From a virus, in the IMG/VR virus record IMGVR_UViG_3300025652_000131, positions 1-47,139 of that record: 47,139 bases of DNA; one strand, 5' to 3'. The notes below the pieces were generated by a model. That model was not told the origin of the DNA. It worked only from the letters and a program-made list of their open reading frames with translations, and made no database searches. The translations under genes were made by a program, and so were the position numbers. This document shows, piece by piece, positions 35,385-44,253 of this stretch (positions are counted from its first letter, which is position 1; every line of letters begins with the position of its first letter).

Positions 35385-36164
35385 ATGGGTTATTTAAATA
35401 TACATAATGTTGCACTATCGGGTAATACTTTTAAGTTATACTTGACAGATTACGGTAAAACTTTGTTAACAACAGGTAGTGGATTTGTTGACGCAATAAA
35501 AAAATTTGGATTATCAGATTCAGATATTAATTATAAAGCATTTGTAGATTCTGGTAATTGTGTTTCAGATATAGATTTAAGTGCGTTAACCAGTAGTTGT
35601 TTTTACGACATACCAGCTAGTAGAGGTAGGGTACAAAGTAATACTGAAGTTAATTATGGTACTCTATCAGCAGTTATGGTAGGACCAAGTTGTGAGGTAA
35701 AAGATAGTAGGGTGGTTACCTATGATTTAGGTGTGGGTACAAACCCAACACAAGCAACAATATGGGCTAAATCCCCATCAAAGAGTAATAAAAATGGTAT
35801 AAATGAACCAGAAACAGGTATGTTTAGTAATTGTTGGACTGTAGGTGAGTCAGTAGTAAACTTTTTTCCAACCTACTGTACAGCGTGTGCGGATTTTAAT
35901 GGTGATGGTATTATAGACCGAGAAGACTTTAAATTATTAATTAATTTATTAGGTTCTACTGCAGAAGAGGGTGAAGAACTAATTGGTGATTTTAATGGTG
36001 ATGGAAAAGTTGATGTTGAAGATTTGTCATACCTTAACAAGTGTCTACTGTCCAATGGAGCTAATTTTTTTGATTATTGTTTGGACGATGAGATATATTG
36101 TATGTTGTGTGATAAATTAGGTGAAAAGTCTATTTGTCCTGGAGATTGTACAAAATGTATATAG
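35385..36164 (+). CDS. Virion protein with LTD-type N-terminal module and type I dockerin-like domain
   Basis: This protein has 259 residues. The N-terminus (KLYLTDYGKTLLTTGSGF, then KKFGLSDSDINY) is related to its neighbours' LTDAGR modules. Residues 170-182 (DFNGDGIIDREDF) and 202-213 (DFNGDGKVDVED) are two calcium-binding F-hand-like loops 32 residues apart. This is the exact duplicated layout of type I dockerins, which bind cohesin domains in cellulosomes and related surface complexes. Both loops keep the D/N/D/D ligand positions. A cysteine-rich tail follows (YC.....YCMLC...CPGDCTKC). I see no cohesin in the window. The dockerin may bind a host surface protein, another virion protein, or fold as a calcium-stabilised unit. 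Confidence 0.7.
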   Translation: MGYLNIHNVALSGNTFKLYLTDYGKTLLTTGSGFVDAIKKFGLSDSDINYKAFVDSGNCVSDIDLSALTSSCFYDIPASRGRVQSNTEVNYGTLSAVMVGPSCEVKDSRVVTYDLGVGTNPTQATIWAKSPSKSNKNGINEPETGMFSNCWTVGESVVNFFPTYCTACADFNGDGIIDREDFKLLINLLGSTAEEGEELIGDFNGDGKVDVEDLSYLNKCLLSNGANFFDYCLDDEIYCMLCDKLGEKSICPGDCTKCI

Positions 36165-36216
36165 AAGATAAAATAAAGTAGATAATTAGATAATTATATA
36201 ATAAGAAGATAATAAT
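36165..36216 (+). promoter_or_regulatory. AT-only leader with TAGATAAT tandem and TATAAT box
   Basis: This 52-base gap is almost entirely A/T. It contains TAGATAAT twice in tandem (36180-36195), further AGATAA copies at 36167 and 36208, and TATAAT at 36197-36202, 14 bases before ATG 36217. No convincing -35 box is seen. It may be a promoter or an unstructured translation leader. Confidence 0.3.
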
Positions 36217-38109
36217 ATGGGATTTATAAGTAGTGCAACAACAACAACATTAAATATACAACTTACCGATGCTGGTAGAAGTCGTGTACTTAACGGTGGA
36301 AATATAATTAATTTATTTCAAAAATTTGGTATTTCTGATAGTGACGTAGACTACAGAAACACTCAAGCCCATTCTGACACTAACGCAACAACTAATGATT
36401 CAGCTCAACTAGGATTTTTACCAGATGTTACTGGTGAAAAAAATACTTTTAGAAACGCGATAAATGACGGATACAATGTTAAGGATAGTGTTTGGATGAA
36501 ACCATCAAAAACGCAAGTCCACGCAATGGATAAAAAATATGTTGCTTTAGGTATGAAACAACCTAACGGCAATATGAAATATTATAGAGATACATGTGTT
36601 ATAGATTATTACGTACATGATTTATTTGTTCTACACAAACTATTTGCGTTTAGATACGTTTCAGACCATACAGGACTAACAGTAAACTCTGCAACGATTG
36701 TTACATCAGCAAATACGTATTTTAACACAACCTTAGGTATAGACACAAAAGGAGAATATTCACAATTCCTACAAACATTATCAGAGTATGGGTTAGGTAT
36801 GTATGGTAACATATGGGACTCTATAAAAGTTTATGATGGGAATTCATTAAAATCAGAAAACGTAAGGTTAATTTCACAAAAAGATTATGATTACTACAAC
36901 TCACTAATTTTAGCTGGAGGAGCATTTATTAGAAATATGGGTAATGGTCAACAAACAGGAATTGAGTATAATGGGACAACAATTAAAGGGTTTAAACAAG
37001 CATCACCGTTCTCACTATTTTTCTCACCAGGATTAAATGTAGACACAAAATCTTACAAATCAGGAGCTGGAGAAGCAAGTCTTGGTTTAGGAGCTTTTGA
37101 TTGGGGATATCTTAATCTAGGTGGTATGGTTGGTTGGAATAATAGTAGTAAAAATGTTTACCCTAAATTTGTTATGGATAACACTTTAAATGGTTGGGCA
37201 GGAGAGTCAACTAACATAAACGATTTGTATGTGGGGTTTGTAACAACCACAGATATGGAAATGGCAATACCAACAAGTACATTAGAAAAAGACGGATATA
37301 AAAACATAGACACCACACTACCAACAGCAAGATTGGTTTTAGATGTAGCAACATCTAACCTAAGTCCGGTATACTACCCAATTCCACCGTTTATGATGAC
37401 AGAAGCAAACGGTGACTTACTAAGTATTAATTCAAGAGGTAATAAAGGTATAAAAATAACAGACACACAAAACCCTACTGATGCTTATGGTAGAATAATA
37501 GGTTTAATGGAGTATAGTTCTAATTGGAACACAACACAAAGTGGTTTTAAATCTTCAGGAGCTTTATTTAGTGTGTTCCCTTCACAAGCTGGTGGTAAAC
37601 CCACAACACCAAGTAGAGTGGCTTCAGGAAATGACCCACACTACACAATGTTGGGTAGAATGTTAAAAATGGCTGACAATATGTTTGTTGGTGTAGCATC
37701 ACAATCCAATAGTTTTTGGAGTACAAATAAATACAGTGGGGGTTATAAAAGTGGGTTAAGTGGTACTAGTGTGGATATGTATAATATTTCCATACCAGTA
37801 ACGTGGAAAATAGAATCTATGGAATCACCAATGACAACACCATTAAACGTTACTGTTAATTTTATATTTAATAAAGCGGCTATTACAGAATCTATAAAAT
37901 ATAAAAACGCTTCATCACAAAACTACTATGGTATATATGATAATGCTATATTTAAATTTTATGGTGAAGATGGAGCAACTAGAGGTAGTTACTCACAAGA
38001 CCCTAGAGGACATGGGTATACAAGTAGTGGAACAACATCTTATGAAACAAATGGTGGAAAAAAGTTATTCCGTAAATTAATAAGTGGTCAAGAAATAAAA
38101 GCAAACTAA
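36217..38109 (+). CDS. Virion adhesin with LTDAGR N-terminal module
   Basis: This protein has 630 residues. The N-terminus (LNIQLTDAGRSRVLNGG, then LFQKFGISDSDVDY) is clearly related to the two preceding genes. The remainder is beta-rich, with a long, weakly hydrophobic glycine-rich middle (SLGLGAFDWGYLNLGGMVGW near 288-307). No catalytic or membrane motif is seen. The upstream gap is AT-only. The next gene starts one base after its stop. A tail-attached receptor-binding or decoration protein is likely; no family name can be given. Confidence 0.55.
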   Translation: MGFISSATTTTLNIQLTDAGRSRVLNGGNIINLFQKFGISDSDVDYRNTQAHSDTNATTNDSAQLGFLPDVTGEKNTFRNAINDGYNVKDSVWMKPSKTQVHAMDKKYVALGMKQPNGNMKYYRDTCVIDYYVHDLFVLHKLFAFRYVSDHTGLTVNSATIVTSANTYFNTTLGIDTKGEYSQFLQTLSEYGLGMYGNIWDSIKVYDGNSLKSENVRLISQKDYDYYNSLILAGGAFIRNMGNGQQTGIEYNGTTIKGFKQASPFSLFFSPGLNVDTKSYKSGAGEASLGLGAFDWGYLNLGGMVGWNNSSKNVYPKFVMDNTLNGWAGESTNINDLYVGFVTTTDMEMAIPTSTLEKDGYKNIDTTLPTARLVLDVATSNLSPVYYPIPPFMMTEANGDLLSINSRGNKGIKITDTQNPTDAYGRIIGLMEYSSNWNTTQSGFKSSGALFSVFPSQAGGKPTTPSRVASGNDPHYTMLGRMLKMADNMFVGVASQSNSFWSTNKYSGGYKSGLSGTSVDMYNISIPVTWKIESMESPMTTPLNVTVNFIFNKAAITESIKYKNASSQNYYGIYDNAIFKFYGEDGATRGSYSQDPRGHGYTSSGTTSYETNGGKKLFRKLISGQEIKAN

Positions 38110-38110
38110 T

Positions 38111-38506
38111 ATGAATATAGAAGCGTTAGAATGGTTTAGAGTAAATAGTGTTGGTACTGAAATGGTGGGATTGGTATATTTCGACGGTATTAATATGGGT
38201 GGTGGAGTAAGATATAGTGATAAAGTAAGAACTAAAGGTTTAAAGTTTTTTGGTACACCTTCTGAGTATAGTGCAACCTATGCAGCATCAAAATATATAT
38301 CATTAAGTGATTCACCAGAAAAAGCAAAAACTTTTTATATAGATTATCCAGCCAATTCTAAAATAACTAAAACAGACGTGTTTCCAGCTAATTCTAGTAA
38401 TGATAGGCTTGAAACAAAAGCAAGTCCTTTCCATATTTTAAAACTTAATGTGGGGTCTAATAAAATATCATTAAGTTTAAATAACAATACTAAAACTTGG
38501 AGTTAA
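38111..38506 (+). CDS. Small virion-block protein, unrecognised
   Basis: This 131-residue protein starts MNIEALEWFRVNSVG. It is a soluble, lysine- and serine-rich sequence with no cysteines, no membrane segment and no recognised motif. One-base gaps separate it from both neighbours, so it is surely part of the same transcript. A chaperone or small structural role for the flanking adhesins is possible, based on position alone. Confidence 0.5.
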   Translation: MNIEALEWFRVNSVGTEMVGLVYFDGINMGGGVRYSDKVRTKGLKFFGTPSEYSATYAASKYISLSDSPEKAKTFYIDYPANSKITKTDVFPANSSNDRLETKASPFHILKLNVGSNKISLSLNNNTKTWS

Positions 38507-38507
38507 A

Positions 38508-39713
38508 ATGGGAAAACTTAAAAACATACAACCACAACAAAAATTAATAAAAACTGAATTAGTACCTTTTTTAGGTAATGGATGGACAGCAACTACAGGA
38601 ACGTCACTAACGTTTACAGCAGCTCAAAGAAATGCTACAAACGGTAGAGCTTTTTCTAATTTATATTCGTCATTTAGTCTACCTACAACTTGTGCACAAA
38701 CAGAATCTTATAGGTCTACTTGGGTTAATAATGGCATGAGTGGGTTAATGCAATCAGAGGTTATTGTAGTTAACATAGACTCAACTAACTACGGAGAACT
38801 TATAGATGGTAGGACAATTAAATTTAGTTTTCCAGCTTTAACACCAAACGCTTCTGGTAGAAGAGCAATTCACACACTATATAGTTCTTATTACGAACCA
38901 AAACCATTTTCATCTGACAACTCCTTTGAGGCAGCATATTTCGGTAATCCGATAATTAGAGGTAATGTTGTTGGTAGTCCAGGTTTAGCGTCATCTAACA
39001 GAGCATTTTTATTTTCAGACACCATAGCAGGACCAACACTTTCAGGGACAAACGCAAATACAGCTAGTTGGTCTAGTGGGTGGCAAACATCGGTAATTCC
39101 CACTGGTTATGAGGGTAGTTCTACAGACACATTTAGGTTTATAGATACAGTATCCACATCTAACACCCCTAAAGCTTACGCACAATCAGGTGACATACCA
39201 GTAGGTATTTGTTACCTAGATATGGGATTCATGGTTATAACACACCCAACACTAGTCAATGATTTTTGTTATAGTTGTGGTACAATAGATGGATTATCTG
39301 CATATACACACGACATAACTCCAACAACAGCAGGAGCATCCGGTTTTACTAACCTATATTTTACAGCTAGTACCTCAGCTTCTTCTCAATACTATTCTTT
39401 TGAAAAAGAATGGTGTTTAACTGTTAATATTGTTGCCGATTCTGGTGAATTTTATGTCACAGAAAATCAAACTGCGGCTAGTGCAGAAGCACCGTATTAT
39501 GGAGCTGGTGGTAAAAATACTGGTATGCAATTTAAAACCCCTTTTGGTGATGTTTATAATATTTGGAACATGTCTGATGTTGGTTCTACATTTATAACAG
39601 AGATAGGTTTATACGACGATAGAAATCAACTACTAGCAATCGCAAAACCAGATAGACCAATCAAAAAGTTAAAAGACACACCAACAAACTTTACTTTGAA
39701 GATGAAATTCTAA
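38508..39713 (+). CDS. Tail fibre-like protein with EIGLYD C-terminal module
   Basis: This protein has 401 residues. The C-terminus (ITEIGLYDDRNQLLAIAKP) matches the end of the 798-residue protein at 32988. The same type of ending occurs in many phage fibre and collar proteins. The body is S/T/G/N-rich and beta-like, and includes a pair of cysteines (CYSCG) near residue 257. Unlike its neighbours it lacks the LTDAGR start. It is the last virion gene before the DNA-metabolism block, and only ten bases separate it from the RuvC-like gene. Confidence 0.6.
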   Translation: MGKLKNIQPQQKLIKTELVPFLGNGWTATTGTSLTFTAAQRNATNGRAFSNLYSSFSLPTTCAQTESYRSTWVNNGMSGLMQSEVIVVNIDSTNYGELIDGRTIKFSFPALTPNASGRRAIHTLYSSYYEPKPFSSDNSFEAAYFGNPIIRGNVVGSPGLASSNRAFLFSDTIAGPTLSGTNANTASWSSGWQTSVIPTGYEGSSTDTFRFIDTVSTSNTPKAYAQSGDIPVGICYLDMGFMVITHPTLVNDFCYSCGTIDGLSAYTHDITPTTAGASGFTNLYFTASTSASSQYYSFEKEWCLTVNIVADSGEFYVTENQTAASAEAPYYGAGGKNTGMQFKTPFGDVYNIWNMSDVGSTFITEIGLYDDRNQLLAIAKPDRPIKKLKDTPTNFTLKMKF

Positions 39714-39723
39714 TATTTGTCTT

Positions 39724-40320
39724 ATGGCAAAAACAGGAAAAAAACCAAAAGTACTAGGACTAGACATTTCAACTAAAACCATAGGTTGGGCATTGTTTGA
39801 CATACAAAGCAAAGATTTATTAGAGTTAACACATTTTTCACCTAAGATAAAAGTAAAAACAGACTCAAAGGTAGAAGAAATGATGATAAAAGTAGACCAA
39901 TTTAAGACCAAACTACAAGATTATCAAAATTTTGGAATAACAAAAGTTATAATAGAAGAACCATTAATTAGTTCTAACAATATTAGAACAGTAGCAACAT
40001 TAATTAGATACAACTCTTTTATAACTAGGGTTATTTATGACGTTTTGGGGATACTACCAGAATTCATATCAACATACGACTCTAGAAAATTCGCTTTCCC
40101 ATCCCTATTTACCGAAAATAAAAAAGGTAAAAAAGTTTTATTTGGGGCATACACCAAAGGTTGTGACAAAAAACATATTATTTGGCAAAAAGTTTCAGAT
40201 AAAGAATCTCATCTTACTTGGGTATACACAAGAAACAACACCTTAAAAAAAGAAAATTATGACATGTGTGATGCTTATACTTGTGTTCTAGGTCAAATGA
40301 ATAAAATCAATATCTGGTAA
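39724..40320 (+). CDS. RuvC-like Holliday junction resolvase/RNase H-fold nuclease
   Basis: This 198-residue protein has the RNase H-like fold markers of RuvC: GLDIST with D14 on the first strand, VIIEEP with E79/E80, and a C-terminal DMCDAY with D180 and D183. These supply the expected acidic metal-binding set. The length is close to bacterial RuvC (about 170-180). It would cut branched DNA before or during packaging; T4 uses the unrelated endonuclease VII. A TAATATTTG string overlaps the upstream stop and may be a weak promoter box, but no -35 fits well. A strong promoter follows immediately after its stop. Confidence 0.75.
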   Translation: MAKTGKKPKVLGLDISTKTIGWALFDIQSKDLLELTHFSPKIKVKTDSKVEEMMIKVDQFKTKLQDYQNFGITKVIIEEPLISSNNIRTVATLIRYNSFITRVIYDVLGILPEFISTYDSRKFAFPSLFTENKKGKKVLFGAYTKGCDKKHIIWQKVSDKESHLTWVYTRNNTLKKENYDMCDAYTCVLGQMNKINIW

Positions 40321-40349
40321 TTGACTATACCATAAAAAATCCATATAAT
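40321..40349 (+). promoter_or_regulatory. Sigma70-like promoter placed for leaderless transcription of the primase
   Basis: TTGACT (40321-40326), a 17-base spacer, then TATAAT (40344-40349). Six bases later is the primase ATG (40356). The gap between stop and start is exactly 35 bases and is wholly occupied. An RNA start at the usual distance would fall on or next to the A of ATG. Confidence 0.65.
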
Positions 40350-40355
40350 TCACTT

Positions 40356-41270
40356 ATGGAAGACCCTATTCTACTAATAGAATTACTACACGAAGTTTTA
40401 GGTGAAGAAAATTCTCACTACCCAAACAAAGGACAAATATCCTTTGACTGTCCTGTTTGCTCTTATGACATTAAAGGTTTAAACACTGGTGACGGAAAAG
40501 GAAACTTTGAAGTAAATTATTATATGGGTGTTTATAAATGTTGGTCTTGTTCAGAAACAATGGACACACACGGGTCAATAAACAAACTATTTAATAAATG
40601 GGGAAATAGAAGGTCACGGGAAACTTGGAAACTAATAGGTGGTGACTTTATTAAAAAAACCGAAAAAAAATACCAGAAAGTAAAATTACCTAAAGAGTAC
40701 ACCACCTTTAAAAATGGTATAAAATTAAGTATACCATATAAAGAAGCTTACAATTACTTAAGAAAAAGAGGGTTAAGTGATGATACCATAAACAAGTTTA
40801 AAATAGGGTATGTAACAAAAGGTCAATACAGTGGAAGAATAATAGTACCTTCATATGATGTTGATGATGAACTTAATTATTTTGTTTCACGCTCATACAC
40901 TGGACATAAAAATAAATATAAAAATCCAGAAGCGGAAAAAGATAAAATAATATTTAATGAGCATTTAATTAATTGGGAAGAAGATATATATTTGGTAGAA
41001 GGTGTTTTTGATATGTTTTTTGTAGAAAATTCCATACCAATACTAGGTAAAAGTGTTAGTGAAAAATTATGGACTATGTTGTATGATAAATCACAAAAGA
41101 ATGTAATTATATGTTTAGATGGAGATGCTTGGGAAGACGCACAAAAATTGTATAGAAAATTAGAAGGGGGTAGGTTGATGAATAAAGTTAAACTAATTAA
41201 ATTACCTATAGATAAAGATGTTGGTGAACTAGGTGGCATTAAAGGTTTAAAAGAAATAACATTATTATAA
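40356..41270 (+). CDS. gp61: DNA primase, DnaG/T4 gp61-like
   Basis: This protein has 304 residues, near T4 gp61 (342). It synthesises RNA primers and works with the hexameric helicase encoded at the left edge. Seen: a zinc-binding domain with CPVC (C32, C35) and CWSC (C62, C65). A central basic linker is followed by LSDDTINKFKIGYV (about 139-152), a typical DnaG pre-TOPRIM helix, and then a TOPRIM fold with VEGVFD (about 214-219) and CLDGDAWEDA (D255/D257 region). The start is set by the promoter 6 bases upstream. One base separates its stop from the nuclease gene. Confidence 0.85.
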   Translation: MEDPILLIELLHEVLGEENSHYPNKGQISFDCPVCSYDIKGLNTGDGKGNFEVNYYMGVYKCWSCSETMDTHGSINKLFNKWGNRRSRETWKLIGGDFIKKTEKKYQKVKLPKEYTTFKNGIKLSIPYKEAYNYLRKRGLSDDTINKFKIGYVTKGQYSGRIIVPSYDVDDELNYFVSRSYTGHKNKYKNPEAEKDKIIFNEHLINWEEDIYLVEGVFDMFFVENSIPILGKSVSEKLWTMLYDKSQKNVIICLDGDAWEDAQKLYRKLEGGRLMNKVKLIKLPIDKDVGELGGIKGLKEITLL

Positions 41271-41271
41271 A

Positions 41272-42039
41272 ATGAAAATAACAAGAGAATTAGCGAAATT
41301 TAATAACATTAAATTTCATGACCAAGAACACATTTATTATATGAATGGTGTTAAGACTAAATCAGTAACATCCATAATAGGACAATATAAACATCCTTTT
41401 GATAAAGATTACTGGTCACAAAAAAAAGCTGACGAAAGAGGTATAACAAAAGAAGAAATATTAAAAGAATGGAAATATAAAGCTGATTTTTCTTGTGAAA
41501 GAGGCTCTGCTTTTCACGAGTTTGCTGAAAACTATCTAAGCAATAAAGTGTTCCCATTTCCAGAACATAAAATAACAAATGTGTTGGGTGATAAAGAAAA
41601 AATGCTAGAATGCAAAGAAGGTGTTTTTAAAATTATAGATATGTTTAAAAAATTCTATGATGATTCTCATGGGAAATTAATACCTGTTAGAGCTGAGGTA
41701 GTTGTGGGTGATGAAGAGTGGAGTGTAACCGGAATGATTGACCAACTGTTCTTTAATGAAAAATCAAAACAATTAGAAATATGGGATTGGAAAACAAATA
41801 AAGATATAAAAAAAGTTAATAAATGGCAACAATTTAAAGAACCTTTATCTCATTTGGATGTGTGTGAGTTAAATACCTATTCATTACAACTATCTTTTTA
41901 TAGGTTAATTGTTGAGAGAAATACTGACTTAGTATTAGGTGACTCTTACATAGTTTGGTTTAATGAAAAAAATAAGGAATACAAAGTTATGAAATGCTAC
42001 GACTTTAGAGACGAAATATTAAAAATAATGTCAAAATAA
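41272..42039 (+). CDS. PD-(D/E)XK superfamily nuclease
   Basis: This protein has 255 residues. Seen: GSAFHEF at about 78-84 (the conserved helix histidine), GMIDQLF with D157, EIWDWKTNK with D172 and K174, and a later LQLSFYRLI helix. This order is that of RecB/Cas4-type exonucleases of the PD-(D/E)XK fold. The gene sits between primase and a ParB-like gene and upstream of gp47/gp46, so a recombination or DNA-end-processing role is plausible. Substrate polarity cannot be read from sequence. No iron-sulfur cysteine cluster of the AddB/Cas4 type is seen. The start is ATG after an AT-rich TTATTATAAA leader. Confidence 0.75.
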   Translation: MKITRELAKFNNIKFHDQEHIYYMNGVKTKSVTSIIGQYKHPFDKDYWSQKKADERGITKEEILKEWKYKADFSCERGSAFHEFAENYLSNKVFPFPEHKITNVLGDKEKMLECKEGVFKIIDMFKKFYDDSHGKLIPVRAEVVVGDEEWSVTGMIDQLFFNEKSKQLEIWDWKTNKDIKKVNKWQQFKEPLSHLDVCELNTYSLQLSFYRLIVERNTDLVLGDSYIVWFNEKNKEYKVMKCYDFRDEILKIMSK

Positions 42040-42046
42040 ATTAAAA

Positions 42047-43045
42047 ATGCCAAGAAAAAACTACAAAAATTACGACAACTATATTAAGGTTAAACTAAAA
42101 GATTTAATTGGTGATAACTACATATTTTACAAAAAAGGTGACTCCATAAAAGAAATACAAAAACAATGTGGGTCAACAAGTAACGAGTTTGTGAGAAAAA
42201 CACCAACAAATGACGAAGACTTAAAGACTGTTACCATATCCTTAAAAAATAAACCAAATCCAATCCAAAAACTAATAACTTGGGTTATTGTTAAATTTTT
42301 TGGATACCAATACGATTGGGATAAGATAAGGGAAGAAATGAAAAATGATGGATACAATTCAGCGAACACCCCAATACTAATACAACACCCAAACACAACA
42401 ACAATAACCAACAAATATTTTAAAATTACAAATTTACAGTTTGTTGAAGGTACTAGAAATAAAAAGCATAGATTGGTAGATGGTAATCACAGACTTAGAC
42501 TTTTAAAAGAACTATATGGTGGTGATTATGAGGTCGAGGTTGGGTATAGTAATAAAAATAATATAAAACATTACTTAGCAAAAATGGGTATTGTAATTTA
42601 CGATAATAGTCAGAGTACCGTAGAAAATCCAGAACCATGTTTTTGGTGTTCACTAGAGAATATTAAAAACTACTTTAAAACTTTTAATGTGATAACATTT
42701 ATTAGAACTATTAAAATTTTAACAGCTGTAATATATGTTGTGGTATTAAATCTTAACTCTTTGTTGCTAATCCTAGCAACACTAGCTTTTTATTCTATTT
42801 TAGTGGTAATTTTAAAAGGGTTTGATTTTGACCCTACTAAAGTAAAAGTTAATATTGAAAATGTATTATTAAAAAAAGTTATAATGACTATTTTATCTAA
42901 TGTAGCCTCATTATCATTAATCATACCTTTAATCATCATAATGTACAACATGATTGTAGAAGAACCGATAAACTTCATTATCTTTGGTCTTTTAATTTGG
43001 TTTTATGATAAACTTGAAAAAAAATACGAAAAAAAAGATGATTAA
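42047..43045 (+). CDS. ParB-like domain fused to a C-terminal membrane region
   Basis: This protein has 332 residues. The N-terminal two thirds are soluble and basic, with HRLVDGNHRLRLLKELYGG near 144-162. This is the DG.HR motif of ParB/sulfiredoxin-like domains, which bind nucleotides and in some proteins cleave DNA. From about 215 the protein turns hydrophobic. Segments near 235-262 and 278-315 are long enough for several membrane helices, and it ends in a lysine-rich tail. I know no well-described phage protein with this fusion. The stop overlaps the gp47-like start (ATGATTAA). It could tether DNA or a replication complex to the membrane; this is inference. Confidence 0.6.
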   Translation: MPRKNYKNYDNYIKVKLKDLIGDNYIFYKKGDSIKEIQKQCGSTSNEFVRKTPTNDEDLKTVTISLKNKPNPIQKLITWVIVKFFGYQYDWDKIREEMKNDGYNSANTPILIQHPNTTTITNKYFKITNLQFVEGTRNKKHRLVDGNHRLRLLKELYGGDYEVEVGYSNKNNIKHYLAKMGIVIYDNSQSTVENPEPCFWCSLENIKNYFKTFNVITFIRTIKILTAVIYVVVLNLNSLLLILATLAFYSILVVILKGFDFDPTKVKVNIENVLLKKVIMTILSNVASLSLIIPLIIIMYNMIVEEPINFIIFGLLIWFYDKLEKKYEKKDD

Positions 43046-43820
43046 CACTATAGTACATTATTCAGATTTACATCTTAAATTATATAAACAACATAAAAGA
43101 GATAAAAAAATATTAAAACAGGCTTTAAAAGAGTGGACAGAATTAAAACCAGATAGAATAGTGTTTACTGGTGACCTCGTACACTCTAAAAACCAAATGA
43201 CACCAGAGTTGATAAATTTAATGTCTTGGTGGATGACAGAAACCTCTAAAATATGTAAATGTGTTTATTTAATTGGTAATCACGATTTCTTAGAAAATAA
43301 TATGGATAGGTTAGACGCGATAAGTCCCGTGGTTACAAGTTTAAATAACCCAAACATAATTTATTATAAGGATAGGGGGTGTTATGTTGATGAAAATTTA
43401 TTGTGGTGCGTCTATTCTTTAATATCACACAATATAAAACCTGATATTCCAGATGATACACAAAAACACAAAATTGGTTTGTTTCATGGGATGATTGAGG
43501 GTTCATCTAATGACTTTGGTTTTACATTTAATGATGGTTATAGTGTTGATAGATTTGACGGATGCGATGTAGTATTGGCTGGTGACATACACAAAAGACA
43601 AACATATAAAATACCAAACAATAAAAAAGCTTATATGATTGGGTCTATGATATGTCAGAATTTTGGGGAAAGTATTAAAAAACATGGTTATGGTGTATAT
43701 AATATAAGTGAAAATAAGTACAAATATAAAAACTTACATAATTCACAACCATACCTTAATTTTAGAATAACAGATATTGATGATATCGAAAAAGAAAAAG
43801 AAATATTAGTAAATGGATAA
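43038..43820 (+). CDS. gp47: Recombination nuclease subunit, Mre11/SbcD/T4 gp47-like
   Basis: This protein has 260 residues from the ATG at 43038, chosen over an upstream in-frame ATG at 43005 because the 43038 start gives a classic 8-base overlap and an N-terminus leading straight into the first motif. Seen: SDLH (D10, H12), GDLVHS (D46), GNHD (N81, H82), H150 in FHGM, and GDIH (D183, H185), the full two-metal calcineurin-like set. It is shorter than T4 gp47 (339), so the C-terminal capping and partner-binding region is reduced. With the Rad50-like protein downstream it would resect DNA ends for recombination-dependent replication. Confidence 0.85.
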   Translation: MINTIVHYSDLHLKLYKQHKRDKKILKQALKEWTELKPDRIVFTGDLVHSKNQMTPELINLMSWWMTETSKICKCVYLIGNHDFLENNMDRLDAISPVVTSLNNPNIIYYKDRGCYVDENLLWCVYSLISHNIKPDIPDDTQKHKIGLFHGMIEGSSNDFGFTFNDGYSVDRFDGCDVVLAGDIHKRQTYKIPNNKKAYMIGSMICQNFGESIKKHGYGVYNISENKYKYKNLHNSQPYLNFRITDIDDIEKEKEILVNG

Positions 43821-44250
43821 AGAATTATTAAAAGAGTTTGAACAGTATTGTAAACTAAACGAAATTGAAGACACAAAAGAGTTTTTTAATAAATGTGCAA
43901 AAGATGGTTTAGTACTAGACAAATATGGGGTAGCACCTTTTTTACCTAAATCACAAATACAAGAAATTCCTGTAGAGAAAGAAGTTATAAAAGAAGTTAT
44001 AGTGGAAATACCAGTAGAAAAAGAAATTATAATAGAAAAAATTGTAACTAAAGAGGTTGACAATAAAGAATTATTGGATAAATTAGGTGTATATAAAGAA
44101 CAATTATTGGAAAAAGAAAATATTATAAATAAACAAAAAGATGAGATGAAAAAACAAGAGGATATTTTAGAACACTTTAAAAATGTGACAGTTAATAGGA
44201 GAGCTCAATACCTAAAATCATCAAATCTAAATGATACATACTTAGATTAA
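43813..44250 (+). CDS. Coiled-coil protein between gp47 and gp46
   Basis: This protein has 145 residues. The middle (about 54-76) is a repeated VEKEV/IIEK pattern (EIPVEKEVIKEV, then EIPVEKEIIIEK), followed by a predicted coiled coil rich in E, K and L (about 80-125). The start overlaps the gp47-like stop by 8 bases (ATGGATAA), implying co-expression. No family is recognised. Position within the Mre11-Rad50 cluster suggests an accessory or scaffold role, but nothing in the sequence shows a catalytic activity. Confidence 0.6.
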   Translation: MDKELLKEFEQYCKLNEIEDTKEFFNKCAKDGLVLDKYGVAPFLPKSQIQEIPVEKEVIKEVIVEIPVEKEIIIEKIVTKEVDNKELLDKLGVYKEQLLEKENIINKQKDEMKKQEDILEHFKNVTVNRRAQYLKSSNLNDTYLD

Positions 44251-44253
44251 ATT

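Noticed and set aside
36180-36195. TAGATAAT tandem as a CRISPR or origin iteron
   Set aside because: Only two full 8-base copies in a short A/T-only gap; low-complexity sequence explains it.
32988-39713. Diversity-generating retroelement targeting the adhesins
   Set aside because: No reverse transcriptase, no template/variable repeat pair and no C-type lectin ending found in the window.
39711-39719. Bacteroidota-type -7 box (TAnnTTTG) before the RuvC-like gene
   Set aside because: TAATATTTG matches only approximately, overlaps the upstream stop, and no TTTG sits at the expected -33 distance.
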